NCBI GenBank assembly: GCA_963678255.2
Contig: CAXXTW010000002.1
Location: forward strand, 744,001-808,000
Source: G963678255 sp963678255
Lineage (GTDB): Bacteria > Cloacimonadota > Cloacimonadia > Cloacimonadales > WRIO01
Length of the DNA stretch: 64,000 nt
Reading direction: 5' to 3'
In this document: piece after piece, positions 9,286-17,397 of the stretch
Position numbering within the stretch: the first letter of the stretch is position 1
Layout: the number at the start of each line of letters is the position of its first letter
Notes under the pieces: generated by a model
The model's database searches: none
What the model saw: only the letters and a program-made list of their open reading frames with translations
Told to the model about the DNA's origin: nothing
Program-made: the position numbers and the translations under genes

Positions 9286-12191
9286 TTTTCCTCCGATTTT
9301 TCTATAATTTTTAAAGGATTATCCTTATTCTCATTTGTTTTATTTAAAACTCTGTCACTGTCATGAGCAAAACATGACAACGTAAAATCCGCATAACGTA
9401 ATAATCTCCTGTATGAAGAAGGTTCTTTACTAAAATAAAAATATCCACATTGATTCTCCTGATCAGCATAAAAAACATCATATTGACCTAAACTATAAGA
9501 ATCTCCATCATAGATGAATTGATTTCCTCTTAAATCCAAATTCTTAAAATCCTGTTTCAAAAATAAGGGATTATTCTCCTGATTGCCAATGATAATGGTA
9601 TTTTCTATTGAAAGACTGTCTTCACTTTTATAATAAACTGCTTCTGAAATCATGCCTGCTTGTTGCAACATATTGGCAAACATCTGTTGTGATGAATTTG
9701 TTTTACTCTCCTCTGGAAGGATTAGTTTGGGCTTTCTTGAAAGTAACGTGGAAATTGTAAAAGGAAGAGACTCTTCATTTAATAAACGAATCATTCTATA
9801 TTCTGGATCTATTTCTATAGATAATAATGGATGATTTAGTCTTTTCTCAAAATACACGATGGAATCTCTTCCACTAAATATTGCTTCATCAATTATCTCT
9901 TGATTTGTAATAATCCGTATGGGTATCCTAGAAGGAATTACTGGATTTAATTTGATTTTTACTTGAAGAAGATTTTCTTTATATGTATATCCAATAATAT
10001 TGATGAGTGGTATCTGACTATCTGTAAAGGAGGATTGTACCTCTTCCAAACCTTTTTCATTACCGGAAAGTAAAGAATCATAATTAATTACCTTAAACAA
10101 ATCTTTCCAGCCTGCATTTTTCCCTCGGTAAAGCTTAGAAAACTCTTTTAAACTGCTGTGTAAGTTTTCCGCCCCAATTAAATCACTTAACTGTATAAAA
10201 AAGAGTGTCCCTTTTTGATAGCCAATTACTGCATCTTCTTCATTATATTGATACATAAAATCTTTCAAAGAATATCTTTTATTTTCATCTAACAAAGTAA
10301 AAGACTTTATAATCTGATACCTAAAATTTGTCGCTTTTAAACTGTCTCCCATTAGTATGTTCCAATAATAATTTGTACAATAACTCGTTAAACCTTCACA
10401 CCAGTTTCCCTGATCATTATTATACACACTGTTACCCCACCAGTTATGAACAAATTCATGAGCTAAAACACCTGGTGATTCAGTAATAAACGGACGTTTT
10501 AATACCTCTGAACTGATAACAGTATAATTAGGCAAACCAAAACCAGAAGGAAAGAAATTCTCTACAACTGAAAAAGAGGAAAAAGGATAAGAACCTAGCA
10601 TTGCACTATATTGGCAATATATTGTCTTGAGAGTTTCTAAATAACGATCAGAATAAGAGCTAGCATCTTCCAGTAAATAAACCCTCAATTTAACACTGTC
10701 AGCCTTTAATTCAGCCATTTTGAAGCGATTACCACAAAGAATTAATCCTTCATTTGGAAGCTCTGTCTCCCAAATATAACGATAATTAGTATTAATGATA
10801 TCTCGACTCTCTTTTCCTGAGGTGATTAATAAAAATGAAGTGTCACAGACTGCCTCCACTTTAAAATCTGCAATATCATTGCTTAAAAATGGATACCATG
10901 TATTTGCTGGCAAAAAGATTCCTTCTCCTTCTTTATCAGAGATGATCCCTCTTGAAAAACTGTGCGTTTGCAATAGGCTTCTCTCAGCAACAGGATGATA
11001 GATTTTCCCTTCATAAAAAAACTCTAAATCATTGATTTCTCCTAAATTTTTAAAGGTAATATAATTAACTTCTTCATTTTTACTAATCTCATAATCAAGA
11101 GCTTGTTCACCTGAAATGACTTTTTGCACGGTTAAGTCTGAACTGATAAAAAGTGTATCCCTATCTGTCAATCTATGCAATAAAAAAACTCTATCTTTGG
11201 CTTTTAGAAAATTCTCAGCTGGATAAATTTCTATATTTATCTCATGTTTAACTATTTTATTATCTGTTTGAAACATGGCTTGAGAATCAATAGGTTTTTC
11301 TTCAACTATTTCTCGTTTATAATGTATGATTAAAAAATCTCCCTTCTTTAAATCATCCTTACTATATTCCAATTCTTTACCAGATTCTATCACAATTGGG
11401 GTTATAACCCGTTTTTTATACCACCACGGGATTCTTTCCACTGTTCCCAAACGATACTGACTATGAAAGTCACCATTAAAATGAATCACTTTATAGTGAC
11501 GGTTTTTCTTTAAAAAATGAGTAATTGATTCTGCCATTGTTTCATCTTTTACACATTGAGCAATATACAATGATTCAAACATATTGTTTTGCATTGGGTT
11601 TCCATGAACCATATCACCCATATTGCCAGACATAACAGCATAAAACATATCCCTATATTCTCCTGAAGGTGCTTTTATCTTCTTAGCAATAAATCCTCGT
11701 TCAATCACAGATAAACTATCCAATTCTTTAAGTCCCCCTTTATTAACCAATGAAGCATACCTTCTCGGAACATTCGAGGCTATAACAGGTAAATGATGAT
11801 TCTTTGCATATTCCAAGAGAGGACGATAATCTGTTTCATAATTACCCCAAGGACGTGTTTTTTTTAAAAATGTAACTTCATCTATTTTCCCTTCTAAATA
11901 TTGGTTTAATATCTCTTGAGTATCACGCTCAAACATCTCAAATGAAACAGCTAATTTACCTCCCCTCTGATCTATTTGTTCTAAAATCTTATACTCCATT
12001 TCATGATGAAAACTGTCATCATGGTGTTCTCCAAAGAAAATCACATCTGCTTTGCTTAACCTTAATGTTAATTGAGATAAATTAATCTCTTCCTTTTTTC
12101 GTGTATCAATAATTTTATAAATATCTTCGGTTAATGAAAACAAACCTAAAACATATCCTATTATCATTAATAGACTCAGTAATCGTTTCAT
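9282..12191 (-). CDS. ChaN-like domain fused to M1-family metallopeptidase, exported
   Basis: A 969-residue protein. I chose the ATG at 12191: it is preceded by GGAGGAAGAG, opens a clean signal peptide (MKRLLSLLMIIGYVLGLFSL), and a promoter lies just upstream. The longer frame starting at 12257 would begin upstream of that promoter. Residues about 35-275 form a ChaN/Cofac_haem_bdg-type domain (VIFFGEHHDDSFHHEMEY, SFEMFERD, RPWGNYETDYRPLLEYA). Residues about 300-850 follow the M1 aminopeptidase plan, with zinc site HEFVHNWWG and a downstream Glu in WCEGLTSY at the expected spacing. It is probably periplasmic or outer-membrane associated and degrades peptides; the ChaN part may bind haem or act as a separate hydrolase. 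Its stop overlaps the kinase start by 4 bp. Confidence 0.9.
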   Translation of the reverse strand: MKRLLSLLMIIGYVLGLFSLTEDIYKIIDTRKKEEINLSQLTLRLSKADVIFFGEHHDDSFHHEMEYKILEQIDQRGGKLAVSFEMFERDTQEILNQYLEGKIDEVTFLKKTRPWGNYETDYRPLLEYAKNHHLPVIASNVPRRYASLVNKGGLKELDSLSVIERGFIAKKIKAPSGEYRDMFYAVMSGNMGDMVHGNPMQNNMFESLYIAQCVKDETMAESITHFLKKNRHYKVIHFNGDFHSQYRLGTVERIPWWYKKRVITPIVIESGKELEYSKDDLKKGDFLIIHYKREIVEEKPIDSQAMFQTDNKIVKHEINIEIYPAENFLKAKDRVFLLHRLTDRDTLFISSDLTVQKVISGEQALDYEISKNEEVNYITFKNLGEINDLEFFYEGKIYHPVAERSLLQTHSFSRGIISDKEGEGIFLPANTWYPFLSNDIADFKVEAVCDTSFLLITSGKESRDIINTNYRYIWETELPNEGLILCGNRFKMAELKADSVKLRVYLLEDASSYSDRYLETLKTIYCQYSAMLGSYPFSSFSVVENFFPSGFGLPNYTVISSEVLKRPFITESPGVLAHEFVHNWWGNSVYNNDQGNWCEGLTSYCTNYYWNILMGDSLKATNFRYQIIKSFTLLDENKRYSLKDFMYQYNEEDAVIGYQKGTLFFIQLSDLIGAENLHSSLKEFSKLYRGKNAGWKDLFKVINYDSLLSGNEKGLEEVQSSFTDSQIPLINIIGYTYKENLLQVKIKLNPVIPSRIPIRIITNQEIIDEAIFSGRDSIVYFEKRLNHPLLSIEIDPEYRMIRLLNEESLPFTISTLLSRKPKLILPEESKTNSSQQMFANMLQQAGMISEAVYYKSEDSLSIENTIIIGNQENNPLFLKQDFKNLDLRGNQFIYDGDSYSLGQYDVFYADQENQCGYFYFSKEPSSYRRLLRYADFTLSCFAHDSDRVLNKTNENKDNPLKIIEKSEEK

Positions 12192-12210
12192 CTCTTCCTC
12201 CAAAAATTTG

Positions 12211-12239
12211 TATTTATAATTTTTTAAGAAAAAAGTCAA
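12211..12239 (-). promoter_or_regulatory. Sigma-70-type promoter of the ChaN-M1/kinase operon
   Basis: Minus-strand TTGACT (12234-12239) and TAAATA (12211-12216) have a 17-bp spacer. The ribosome site and ATG at 12191 follow directly. Its position supports the shorter start chosen for the gene. Confidence 0.55.
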
Positions 12240-12340
12240 TGTAAATTTATCAAGCAACTATTATAATATCAGCAAAAAGAATCTGATATAATATTGTAAT
12301 GATACTTTTGATAAGGGTGTTAGTTATCTTTAGTTTTTTG

Positions 12341-12375
12341 GTAGTGTCTTAAAATGTGGTGTAAATTCAGAGTAA
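12341..12375 (+). repeat. Possible left end of the IS256-family remnant
   Basis: The stretch beginning GTAGTGTCTTAAAATGTGGT and running on into a GTAAATTC motif resembles IS256-family terminal inverted repeats, and it stands about 110 bp before the transposase remnant, where an element end is expected. No matching right end was found in the window, consistent with the element being truncated. Confidence 0.35.
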
Positions 12376-12455
12376 TCAGAAAAAAGAGTTGTGTTAAAGA
12401 TAACTCATTGTAAATTGGTTTTAATGAAAAAAAACAAATATTAAAGGAGATTATC

Positions 12456-12695
12456 ATAACCCAACCAAAGCAAAGAAAAGAAGATTCATACGTATTAGTC
12501 AAGTTATTCCAGGGTAATATTTCTAGAGATTTTCTAAGTTTCCTAGAAACAGGGATTAAGACTGTTATTGAAGCAGAGCTAAACAATCGTATAGGAGCTC
12601 AGCCTTATGAGCGATCAGAAGAGCGAAACACCTATCGTAATGGAATTAGATTAAGAAAAAAGGAGTTGACAAAGATATACATAAATAAAAAATAA
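12456..12695 (+). pseudogene. Truncated IS256-family (Mutator-type) transposase, N-terminal remnant
   Basis: Read from an ATA where ATG would be expected (12456), with a ribosome site AAAGGAGA upstream, the frame encodes about 79 residues ending at TAA 12693-12695. It contains the family N-terminal signature: a FLETGIKTVIEAELNNRIG segment followed by ERSEERNTYRNGIR. Complete proteins are about 400 residues, so only the first fifth survives. After 'YRNGIRLR' the homology appears to stop and a short unrelated tail leads to the stop, 27 bp before the epimerase ATG. The break presumably marks the deletion or insertion junction where the polysaccharide genes begin. Confidence 0.8.
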
Positions 12696-12722
12696 TAATA
12701 TTCAATATATAAGAAGGATTTA

Positions 12723-13718
12723 ATGAATATTTTAGTTACAGGGTCAAATGGATTTGTAGGTACAAAACTTATGTTTAAACTTGAAGAACATAAACATAAT
12801 GTTATTGGAATTGATATAAGCTCTCATTCTGATTACCCTCAGAAGCATCCAAACACTATTCTTGGAGATATTAGAATTATAGATGATTTGAATAAAGCAT
12901 GGGAAAAATCTTTAGAATTATTTTCTCAACCTATTGATTTGATTATTCATTGTGCTGCATCTAAACATGATTTTGGAATATCAGATAAAGAATATTATAG
13001 TCATAATCAGTTTGGTACAAAAATTATTACTCAATTTATGAGTGTTCATAATTTAAAAAAAATAATTTATTATAGTACTGTTGGTGTGCAAGGTCATTCT
13101 CCTGAACCAAAAGATGAGTTAGGTGAGTTAGCTCCTAATCATCCATATGGAGCCTCAAAATTAGCTGGAGAAGAAGAAATTATTGAATGGATGAAAAATG
13201 AGACTAACTCCGAAGTAATATTTCTTAGACCTTCGGTAATTTATGGAGAATATCATTTTGCAAATATGTATAAAATGATCAATATGATGCATAAAAGACC
13301 ATGGTTTATGTTATCTGAAGGAAATTATGTAAAATCAATAGTATCAGTTAATAATATAATTGATATGACATTATTTCTTTTATTACATTTTAAACAAGGT
13401 ATTCAAATCTTCAATGGTATAGATAAACCCTATTATACATTGAAAGAGTTAATGGAAATTATTTGTTTAAATAAAAATTTTAAAATTCCATTTATTAAAA
13501 TCCCTTATTGGCTTGCTTTATCTCTTGGTAAAATGATTGATATTCCTGCAAATCTTTTTAAAATAGATTTCCCAATCAATAGCAATAGAATTAAAAAGTT
13601 TGTTACACCTACTTTTTTTTATGGGGAAAAGATTCGAGAATTGGGGTATGTTCAACAAAATTCTATTGAGACAGAAATGTCAAAAATGACTGACTGGTAT
13701 ATGAAATGCCATCAGTAA
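12723..13718 (+). CDS. NAD-dependent epimerase/dehydratase (SDR family)
   Basis: A 331-residue extended short-chain dehydrogenase/reductase. The NAD-binding glycine motif TGSNGFVGTKL is at residues 6-16, an acidic beta2 end occurs in VIGIDISS, and the catalytic region has a Ser/Thr in YYSTVGVQG and the YxxxK motif in HPYGASKLAGEE (about residues 141-152). Members of this family modify nucleotide sugars for surface polysaccharides; the exact sugar cannot be predicted. A ribosome site AAGAAGGA precedes the ATG. The gene starts 27 bp after a truncated transposase and is followed by two glycosyltransferase genes, so it belongs to a small polysaccharide island. Its plus strand has G above C, unlike neighbouring native plus-strand genes. 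Confidence 0.88.
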   Translation: MNILVTGSNGFVGTKLMFKLEEHKHNVIGIDISSHSDYPQKHPNTILGDIRIIDDLNKAWEKSLELFSQPIDLIIHCAASKHDFGISDKEYYSHNQFGTKIITQFMSVHNLKKIIYYSTVGVQGHSPEPKDELGELAPNHPYGASKLAGEEEIIEWMKNETNSEVIFLRPSVIYGEYHFANMYKMINMMHKRPWFMLSEGNYVKSIVSVNNIIDMTLFLLLHFKQGIQIFNGIDKPYYTLKELMEIICLNKNFKIPFIKIPYWLALSLGKMIDIPANLFKIDFPINSNRIKKFVTPTFFYGEKIRELGYVQQNSIETEMSKMTDWYMKCHQ

Positions 13719-13855
13719 AAAAATGATTATTAAACTAGTATTATGATAATTACACTTAAGAAATCGGAGAATTAAAATTAGTTTTTGTAATAAAATATTA
13801 ATGATATTTTTCAATATTTCCTATTCTATAAAAGATATTCTTATAAGAGTTAATA

Positions 13856-14299
13856 TTGAAAAAGATATTGATTATTCATAGTTGGGGTATTGGAGACATG
13901 ATTATGTTTTCACCATTTCTTGAAATCATTATGTTTATTAGACCCGATAAAGAAGAAGTTGGATTATTTATAAAAAAAAAAATTGGAATTATTACAATTA
14001 GAAAAACAAGTTTTTCTCAAACAGCGTCTTTGATATCAAGAGGTGCCTACTTTTTAAACACTGATTCTGGTTTAGGATACATTGCTTCCTGTTTTGATTG
14101 TCAAATATTTACGATTTTTGATCCTACAGATTCAAGACTTACAAAGTCATTATCAAAGCATTCAATCATTATTAAAACAAATTTAGAATGTCAACCATGT
14201 GAGAAACAAAATCCTTCTAATTTCAATAAGCAATGTTTAAATACATTTACAACCAATTCAAGTAATAATGTAATTAATCAAGTGATTAATAATAAATAG
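13856..14299 (+). CDS. Glycosyltransferase family 9 remnant with large internal deletion
   Basis: A 147-residue product beginning at TTG (13856) with only a weak ribosome site. The first 25 residues match the heptosyltransferase-like GT9 start (ILIIHSWGIGDMIMFSPFLE). From about residue 60 the sequence matches the GT9 C-terminal part (YFLNTDSGLGYIASCFDCQ, TIFDPTDSRL, ECQPCE). Normal GT9 enzymes have about 330-350 residues; the roughly 200 residues between, containing the acceptor-binding part of the N-terminal lobe, are missing without loss of frame. I infer a non-functional remnant of a surface-glycan glycosyltransferase. Possible alternatives, an assembly collapse or a naturally miniaturised enzyme, are less likely. 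Confidence 0.75.
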   Translation: MKKILIIHSWGIGDMIMFSPFLEIIMFIRPDKEEVGLFIKKKIGIITIRKTSFSQTASLISRGAYFLNTDSGLGYIASCFDCQIFTIFDPTDSRLTKSLSKHSIIIKTNLECQPCEKQNPSNFNKQCLNTFTTNSSNNVINQVINNK

Positions 14300-14307
14300 A
14301 GGCAATA

Positions 14308-15450
14308 ATGTTATTAGTATTTTTTACAATGTTATTTTTACTTTTTTATCATATTATCGGATATCCAGTCATTATATATCTAATATCAAAAAAGAAAGAA
14401 AAGGGAATATATCCAGAAATAAAATCTTTCCCTTCGATAACTGTTGTTTGTGCTGCTTATAATGAAGAAAAACATATTAAAGAAAAAATAGAATCATTTT
14501 TAGCGCTTGATTACCCCAAAGATAAGATTAAAATGATAGTTATTTCTGATGATTCTACTGATAAAACAAATGAAATAGTAATGAGTTTTTCAAAAGAAAA
14601 TGTCGAATTAATCATTCAAAAACCAAGAAAAGGTAAACAAGCTGCTCATAATATGATATTACCATCACTTACCAGTCAATACATTCTTTCGACAGATGCA
14701 AACTCAATATTCCAAAAAAATTCAGTTATAGAACTTGTTAATGTACTTGAAAGCAATTCTAAAATTGGTTTAGTATCTGGAGAATGTAAACTTGTTAAAT
14801 CTGGTGAACACGATTCAGGAGAAGGAATATATTGGAAGTATGAATGTAGTATAAAGGAAAGTGAATCAAACTTTCATACTATTATTGGTGCTTGTGGAGC
14901 AATATTTCTGATAAGAAGAGAATTATTTACAAGGATTGATGAATCATGTCCAGATGATTTTGAGAGAGCCCTAATTGTCTTAAGAAAGGGATATTTAGTT
15001 AAATACCATTCAAAATCATTCGTTACAGAAAATGTTTCAGAAAAATCTTTAGAAGAATTATCCAGAAAAATTAGAATTGTTACTCAAGAATGGCAAACTA
15101 TTTTTAGACAGATTGAATTACTTAACCCCCTTAAGTATAGATCAATCTCATTTATAATAATTAGTCATAAGATAATCCGATGGTTGATTGGGTATATTTA
15201 CTTATTATCCTTAATATTATCTATTTTCGTTCATCCAAAACTTATATTATATATTTATTTTTTCCCAAATTTAGTAATTTTATTAATTGGATGTTTAGGT
15301 CTTTATTTAGAAAGAATTGGGAAACAAAAAAAATCATTCAAGTTACTTTCTTACTGGTTAACTATGATGATTATATCTTTAAGATCATTATTAAAAGCAA
15401 TTTCTGGTCAAAAATATGCAACATGGATTCAATATCGAGAAAAGAAATGA
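14308..15450 (+). CDS. Membrane glycosyltransferase family 2
   Basis: A 380-residue GT-A glycosyltransferase. An N-terminal membrane span (about 1-20) precedes the catalytic domain: VVCAAYNEEKHI, ISDDSTDKT, GKQAAHN, the metal-binding STDANSIF, GACGAIFLIRRELF, DDFERALI, and a degenerate QxxRW-type motif in TQEWQTIFRQ. Two to three further hydrophobic helices occupy about residues 290-350. It resembles processive or polysaccharide-type GT2 enzymes acting at the inner membrane on nucleotide-sugar donors. A ribosome site (GAGGCAATA) precedes the ATG, 8 bp after the GT9 remnant, so the two were probably one transcript. It closes the polysaccharide island; an IS3-type transposase fragment follows on the other strand. 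Confidence 0.88.
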   Translation: MLLVFFTMLFLLFYHIIGYPVIIYLISKKKEKGIYPEIKSFPSITVVCAAYNEEKHIKEKIESFLALDYPKDKIKMIVISDDSTDKTNEIVMSFSKENVELIIQKPRKGKQAAHNMILPSLTSQYILSTDANSIFQKNSVIELVNVLESNSKIGLVSGECKLVKSGEHDSGEGIYWKYECSIKESESNFHTIIGACGAIFLIRRELFTRIDESCPDDFERALIVLRKGYLVKYHSKSFVTENVSEKSLEELSRKIRIVTQEWQTIFRQIELLNPLKYRSISFIIISHKIIRWLIGYIYLLSLILSIFVHPKLILYIYFFPNLVILLIGCLGLYLERIGKQKKSFKLLSYWLTMMIISLRSLLKAISGQKYATWIQYREKK

Positions 15451-15601
15451 AAATTAATAATCCTCTCTGATTTTCATTAGCTAGAATAATATGATTTATT
15501 AGGTAAGTTACTGATTCAATTTTCCAATATCTTGATAAGTATAGAAGCAATGGTAAAGAGATGTTCCTTGGACAAAGTATGTCTAACTCCTTGTTAACAA
15601 A

Positions 15602-15862
15602 TTACTGCTTTAGTTTCTTGTTCTCTTCTTCTAACTGCTTAATTCTCTTTACTTCTTCTGGTAATTCCACTCTTGTCCTCCAAAGCTCTAAATGCTTTAA
15701 CTGGGCTTTATAAATCAACTGTAATACGGTACTGTAATTAAGGTCATAAACCTTACAAATTTCTGCTATGTCACGATCTCCAATATTTAACTGTCGGAGT
15801 ATCTCTGTTTTAAATGCTACACTGAATCTTCGCATTCTTCTATCTAATCTGTCTAAACTCAT
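15602..15862 (-). CDS. IS3-type transposase OrfA-like helix-turn-helix protein, orphan
   Basis: An 86-residue protein with a HTH_Tnp_1 / IS3 OrfA pattern: RRFSVAFKTEILRQL, then GDRDIAEICKVYDLNYSTV as the helix-turn-helix, then a short C-terminal leucine/glutamate-rich coiled coil. The ATG has a good ribosome site (AAAAGGAGAAAAAGACT). In complete IS3 elements a DDE integrase OrfB follows in an overlapping frame; here the downstream 130 bp on the minus strand hold no OrfB frame. It is therefore a leftover of an insertion sequence or a domesticated DNA-binding protein. Together with the IS256 remnant at 12.4 kb it brackets the polysaccharide genes. Confidence 0.7.
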   Translation of the reverse strand: MSLDRLDRRMRRFSVAFKTEILRQLNIGDRDIAEICKVYDLNYSTVLQLIYKAQLKHLELWRTRVELPEEVKRIKQLEEENKKLKQ

Positions 15863-16062
15863 AGTCTTTTTCTCCTTTTGGAGTCAACTATTTTCATGAT
15901 GGTGTATGATCCTATTAATTATACAGCCATAATATATATAAACCATTTCATAACAAACGTACTTATTATATATCTAATTTGTAAAATTTACACAAAACTC
16001 TAACTTGACTAAATCTCATAACAAATATTCTATTAAAAAAAGAATAATAATTAGGAGAAATT

Positions 16063-16857
16063 ATGGAAAGAAAGTTCCTTTTTGATACTATTGTTTCTGA
16101 TTATGCTCAGGCAAGACCGGGGTATCCTCAACAATTAATGGATGATTTATTATCAGTTACTAAATTAAGTAAAAATGCAAACGTACTGGAAATTGGGTGT
16201 GGTGCTGGTCAAGCGACACAACTTCTAGTAAATAATCAAATGAATATTACTGCTGTGGAACTTGGTAAAAATCTTGCTGAATACACCAAAAATCGTTTTA
16301 TTGAATATCCTCATATTCAGATACATAATTCTGCTTTTGAAGAATTTATTGCTGAAAAAAACAGTTATGATCTTATTTTCTCGGCCTCTGCCTTTCATTG
16401 GATAAATCCAGAAATCGGGTATCAAAAAGCATTTGATCTCCTTAAAGATATTGGATGGTTGCTACTTTGCTGGAATAGTAAAGCCGATCAAAAAGATGTC
16501 CCCATTTTCAAACAAATTAATCAAATCTATGAAGAAGTCGTCCCTGAAATGAATGAAAACAAAAACTCTAAAATCTTTCAACATGAAACTAGAATCGAAC
16601 ATTTGATAAAAGATGGGCTTTTTTCTACTCCTTTATTTTTTGTTTATTCTTACGATAGAGTATTGAATGCAGATGAATATGTTCAACTGCTTGGTACCTA
16701 TTCAGATCACATTGCCTTAGATATTGATAAAGAAAACACTCTGTTTACAAAAATTTCTGATTTAATTAGGAAAAACGAGAATACTATCACCTTAAACTAC
16801 GAATTAAAAACTTATCTGGCAAAAAAAAATACACTAACATATCTTGAATATCTTTGA
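16063..16857 (+). CDS. Class I SAM-dependent methyltransferase
   Basis: A 264-residue Rossmann-fold methyltransferase of the Methyltransf_11/UbiE-like type. Motif I is VLEIGCGAGQATQLL (about residues 46-60), the acidic beta2 residue is in ITAVELGKNL, and motif post-II/III contains YDLIFSASAFHW and LLKDIGWLLLCW. The early segment FDTIVSDYAQARPGYP is the usual N-terminal 'YARARPGYP' signature of a trans-aconitate methyltransferase-like/Tam-related group. The substrate is unknown. AGGAGAAATT precedes the ATG. It stands alone after about 200 bp of AT-rich DNA and is followed by a 210-bp spacer. Confidence 0.85.
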   Translation: MERKFLFDTIVSDYAQARPGYPQQLMDDLLSVTKLSKNANVLEIGCGAGQATQLLVNNQMNITAVELGKNLAEYTKNRFIEYPHIQIHNSAFEEFIAEKNSYDLIFSASAFHWINPEIGYQKAFDLLKDIGWLLLCWNSKADQKDVPIFKQINQIYEEVVPEMNENKNSKIFQHETRIEHLIKDGLFSTPLFFVYSYDRVLNADEYVQLLGTYSDHIALDIDKENTLFTKISDLIRKNENTITLNYELKTYLAKKNTLTYLEYL

Positions 16858-17067
16858 ATATAGAAGTGTACGCATTCCAACTAATATGATATCTCTATCA
16901 TGATAAGATTATGATGAGGATTGTTAAAGTGTCGCCATTTCATTCCTTGGAGTTCACCCTATTTTAGTTTATACTAGAAACTATATTGAAATTAATTAAA
17001 AAAAGTGACGATTTTTGGGTTTTGATAGTTATATTATAAAGAAGTATGTTTAAAAAAAGGAGAAACA

Positions 17068-17397
17068 ATGACACATAAAATTTATGTATATCAAGATTCT
17101 AATGAAAAATTGATTGAAAAAGTGATAGACGATCAGAATATTCATTTAAATCATGTTATTTTAACTCAAAATGATAAGCTACCAGAACATTACTCAAATT
17201 CTAATGTTTACCTGATAATAAACAAGGGTATCATGACTATTCAACTGGATGATGAAGTGCCTCAAATAATTGAAAACCACCATTTCATCTATATTTCTCA
17301 TAATACAAAGATGAATATTTCAAACCAGAATCATGATCTTTTAGAATTCTTTATTGTAAAATCTCCCAATCCAGAAAATATTAATAAAGAATGCTAA
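17068..17397 (+). CDS. Small cupin-like protein
   Basis: A 109-residue soluble protein consisting of one beta-barrel with cupin-2 rhythm: HVILTQNDKLPEHY (motif 1 with a single His), VYLIINKGIMTIQLDD, a Gly-poor inter-motif, then HHFIYISHNTKMNIS and LLEFFIVKSPNP. The metal-ligand set is incomplete compared with typical cupins, so metal binding is uncertain. AAAAAAGGAG lies upstream of the ATG. The last 4 bp overlap the 3' end of the convergent permease gene. Function is unknown; such proteins often protect or sense small ligands. Confidence 0.7.
   Translation: MTHKIYVYQDSNEKLIEKVIDDQNIHLNHVILTQNDKLPEHYSNSNVYLIINKGIMTIQLDDEVPQIIENHHFIYISHNTKMNISNQNHDLLEFFIVKSPNPENINKEC

Noticed and set aside
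9652..9834. 60-codon plus-strand frame within the ChaN-M1 gene
   Set aside because: Antisense shadow of a well-supported gene without its own ribosome site.
12320..12586. 88-codon minus-strand reading frame
   Set aside because: It is antisense to the IS256 transposase remnant, which has clear family signatures on the plus strand, and the frame has no ribosome site.
15180..15470. 96-codon plus-strand frame inside the GT2 gene
   Set aside because: It overlaps the membrane helices of the glycosyltransferase in another frame; composition is a shadow of AT-rich hydrophobic codons.
16858..17067. tRNA or small RNA gene in the 210-bp spacer
   Set aside because: No cloverleaf-like GC-rich stems or GTTCRANNC motif were found here or in the other intergenic regions.
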